This document shows positions 36,016 through 36,043 of a stretch of DNA of 36,043 nucleotides, one piece after another. The position numbers were made by a program, and so were the translations under genes. Source of the DNA: Endotrypanum monterogeii. Lineage: Eukaryota > Euglenozoa > Kinetoplastea > Trypanosomatida > Trypanosomatidae. Within the stretch, counting starts at the first letter, position 1. Every line of letters starts with the position of its first letter. Where the stretch lies: assembly GCA_000333855.2 (NCBI GenBank), contig CM007340.1, positions 264,041 to 300,083 of the forward strand. The letters run 5' to 3'. A model generated the notes under the pieces. It was not told the origin of the DNA and made no database searches. It worked only from the letters and a program-made list of their open reading frames with translations.

Positions 36016-36043
36016 TCTCTCCTTGTCGGTGGCACATGATTCA

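Larger units (their letters stand above)
34310..36043. other. 1.7 kb terminal region, mainly non-coding
   Basis: This holds the 3' UTR of the DM14-like gene and perhaps the leader of a gene beyond the window. A (TG)n array (34354-34390) follows the stop closely, and a TA-rich array lies at 34859-34882. A moderately complex stretch covers about 34900-35280. From about 35340 to 35550 the plus strand is strongly pyrimidine-rich, as expected upstream of another plus-strand gene. One weak small-gene candidate lies inside (35566-35955). Confidence 0.65.

Noticed and set aside
1..36043. CRISPR arrays, insertion sequences, phage or bacterial regulatory elements
   Set aside because: No spaced direct repeats, transposase frames or bacterial promoter/ribosome-binding patterns were seen. 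The sequence is eukaryotic.

Overview
This is nuclear DNA of a trypanosomatid flagellate, most likely of the Leishmania group (subfamily Leishmaniinae). All supported genes lie on the plus strand and are long and intronless. Each CDS starts downstream of a pyrimidine-rich tract followed by AG, as expected for spliced-leader trans-splicing of a polycistronic transcript. The non-coding DNA is packed with (TA)n, (GT)n, poly-C and poly-T runs and shows no bacterial-type operon signals. I cannot name the species. A 217-base run of N at 12110-12326, inside a TA array, shows this is a draft assembly.

Layout. Bases 1-6512 hold no believable gene, only simple repeats. A 1542-aa protein of unknown function follows (6513-11141), then a 3.5 kb repeat-rich spacer with the gap. 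Next come two overlapping open frames, 14694-22568 and 22441-26319. The first has about 1,900 residues of low-complexity sequence and then two cyclic-nucleotide-binding-like (cNBD) domains. The second encodes a PAS domain, a degenerate histidine-kinase core, a receiver-like domain, a STE11/MAPKKK-like protein kinase and an acidic tail. Downstream are a Misato/DML1-family tubulin-like protein (27490-29568), a tubulin-tyrosine-ligase-like glutamylase (30453-32633) and a 353-aa coiled-coil protein with two DM14-like repeats (33248-34309). The last 1.7 kb is mostly non-coding, with one weak small-gene candidate at 35566-35955.

The most notable system is the pair at 14694-26319. Read together across a single-base frame change near 22486-22500, they would form a signalling protein of roughly 3,900 residues ordered cNBD-cNBD-PAS-(pseudo)histidine kinase-receiver-Ser/Thr kinase. 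This is a two-component relay and a MAPKKK-type effector in one chain, in a lineage generally regarded as lacking two-component signalling. The histidine-kinase part has lost its key residues, but the receiver-like part appears to keep the phospho-acceptor Asp, the Ser/Thr and the Lys. The frame change may be a draft-assembly indel. However, a strong 3' splice-acceptor-like signal sits exactly there (22471-22492), so trans-splicing into a separate kinase mRNA is a real alternative.

The next two genes are both linked to tubulin (Misato and TTLL), but neighbours in trypanosomatid transcription units are usually functionally unrelated, so I draw no operon-like conclusion.
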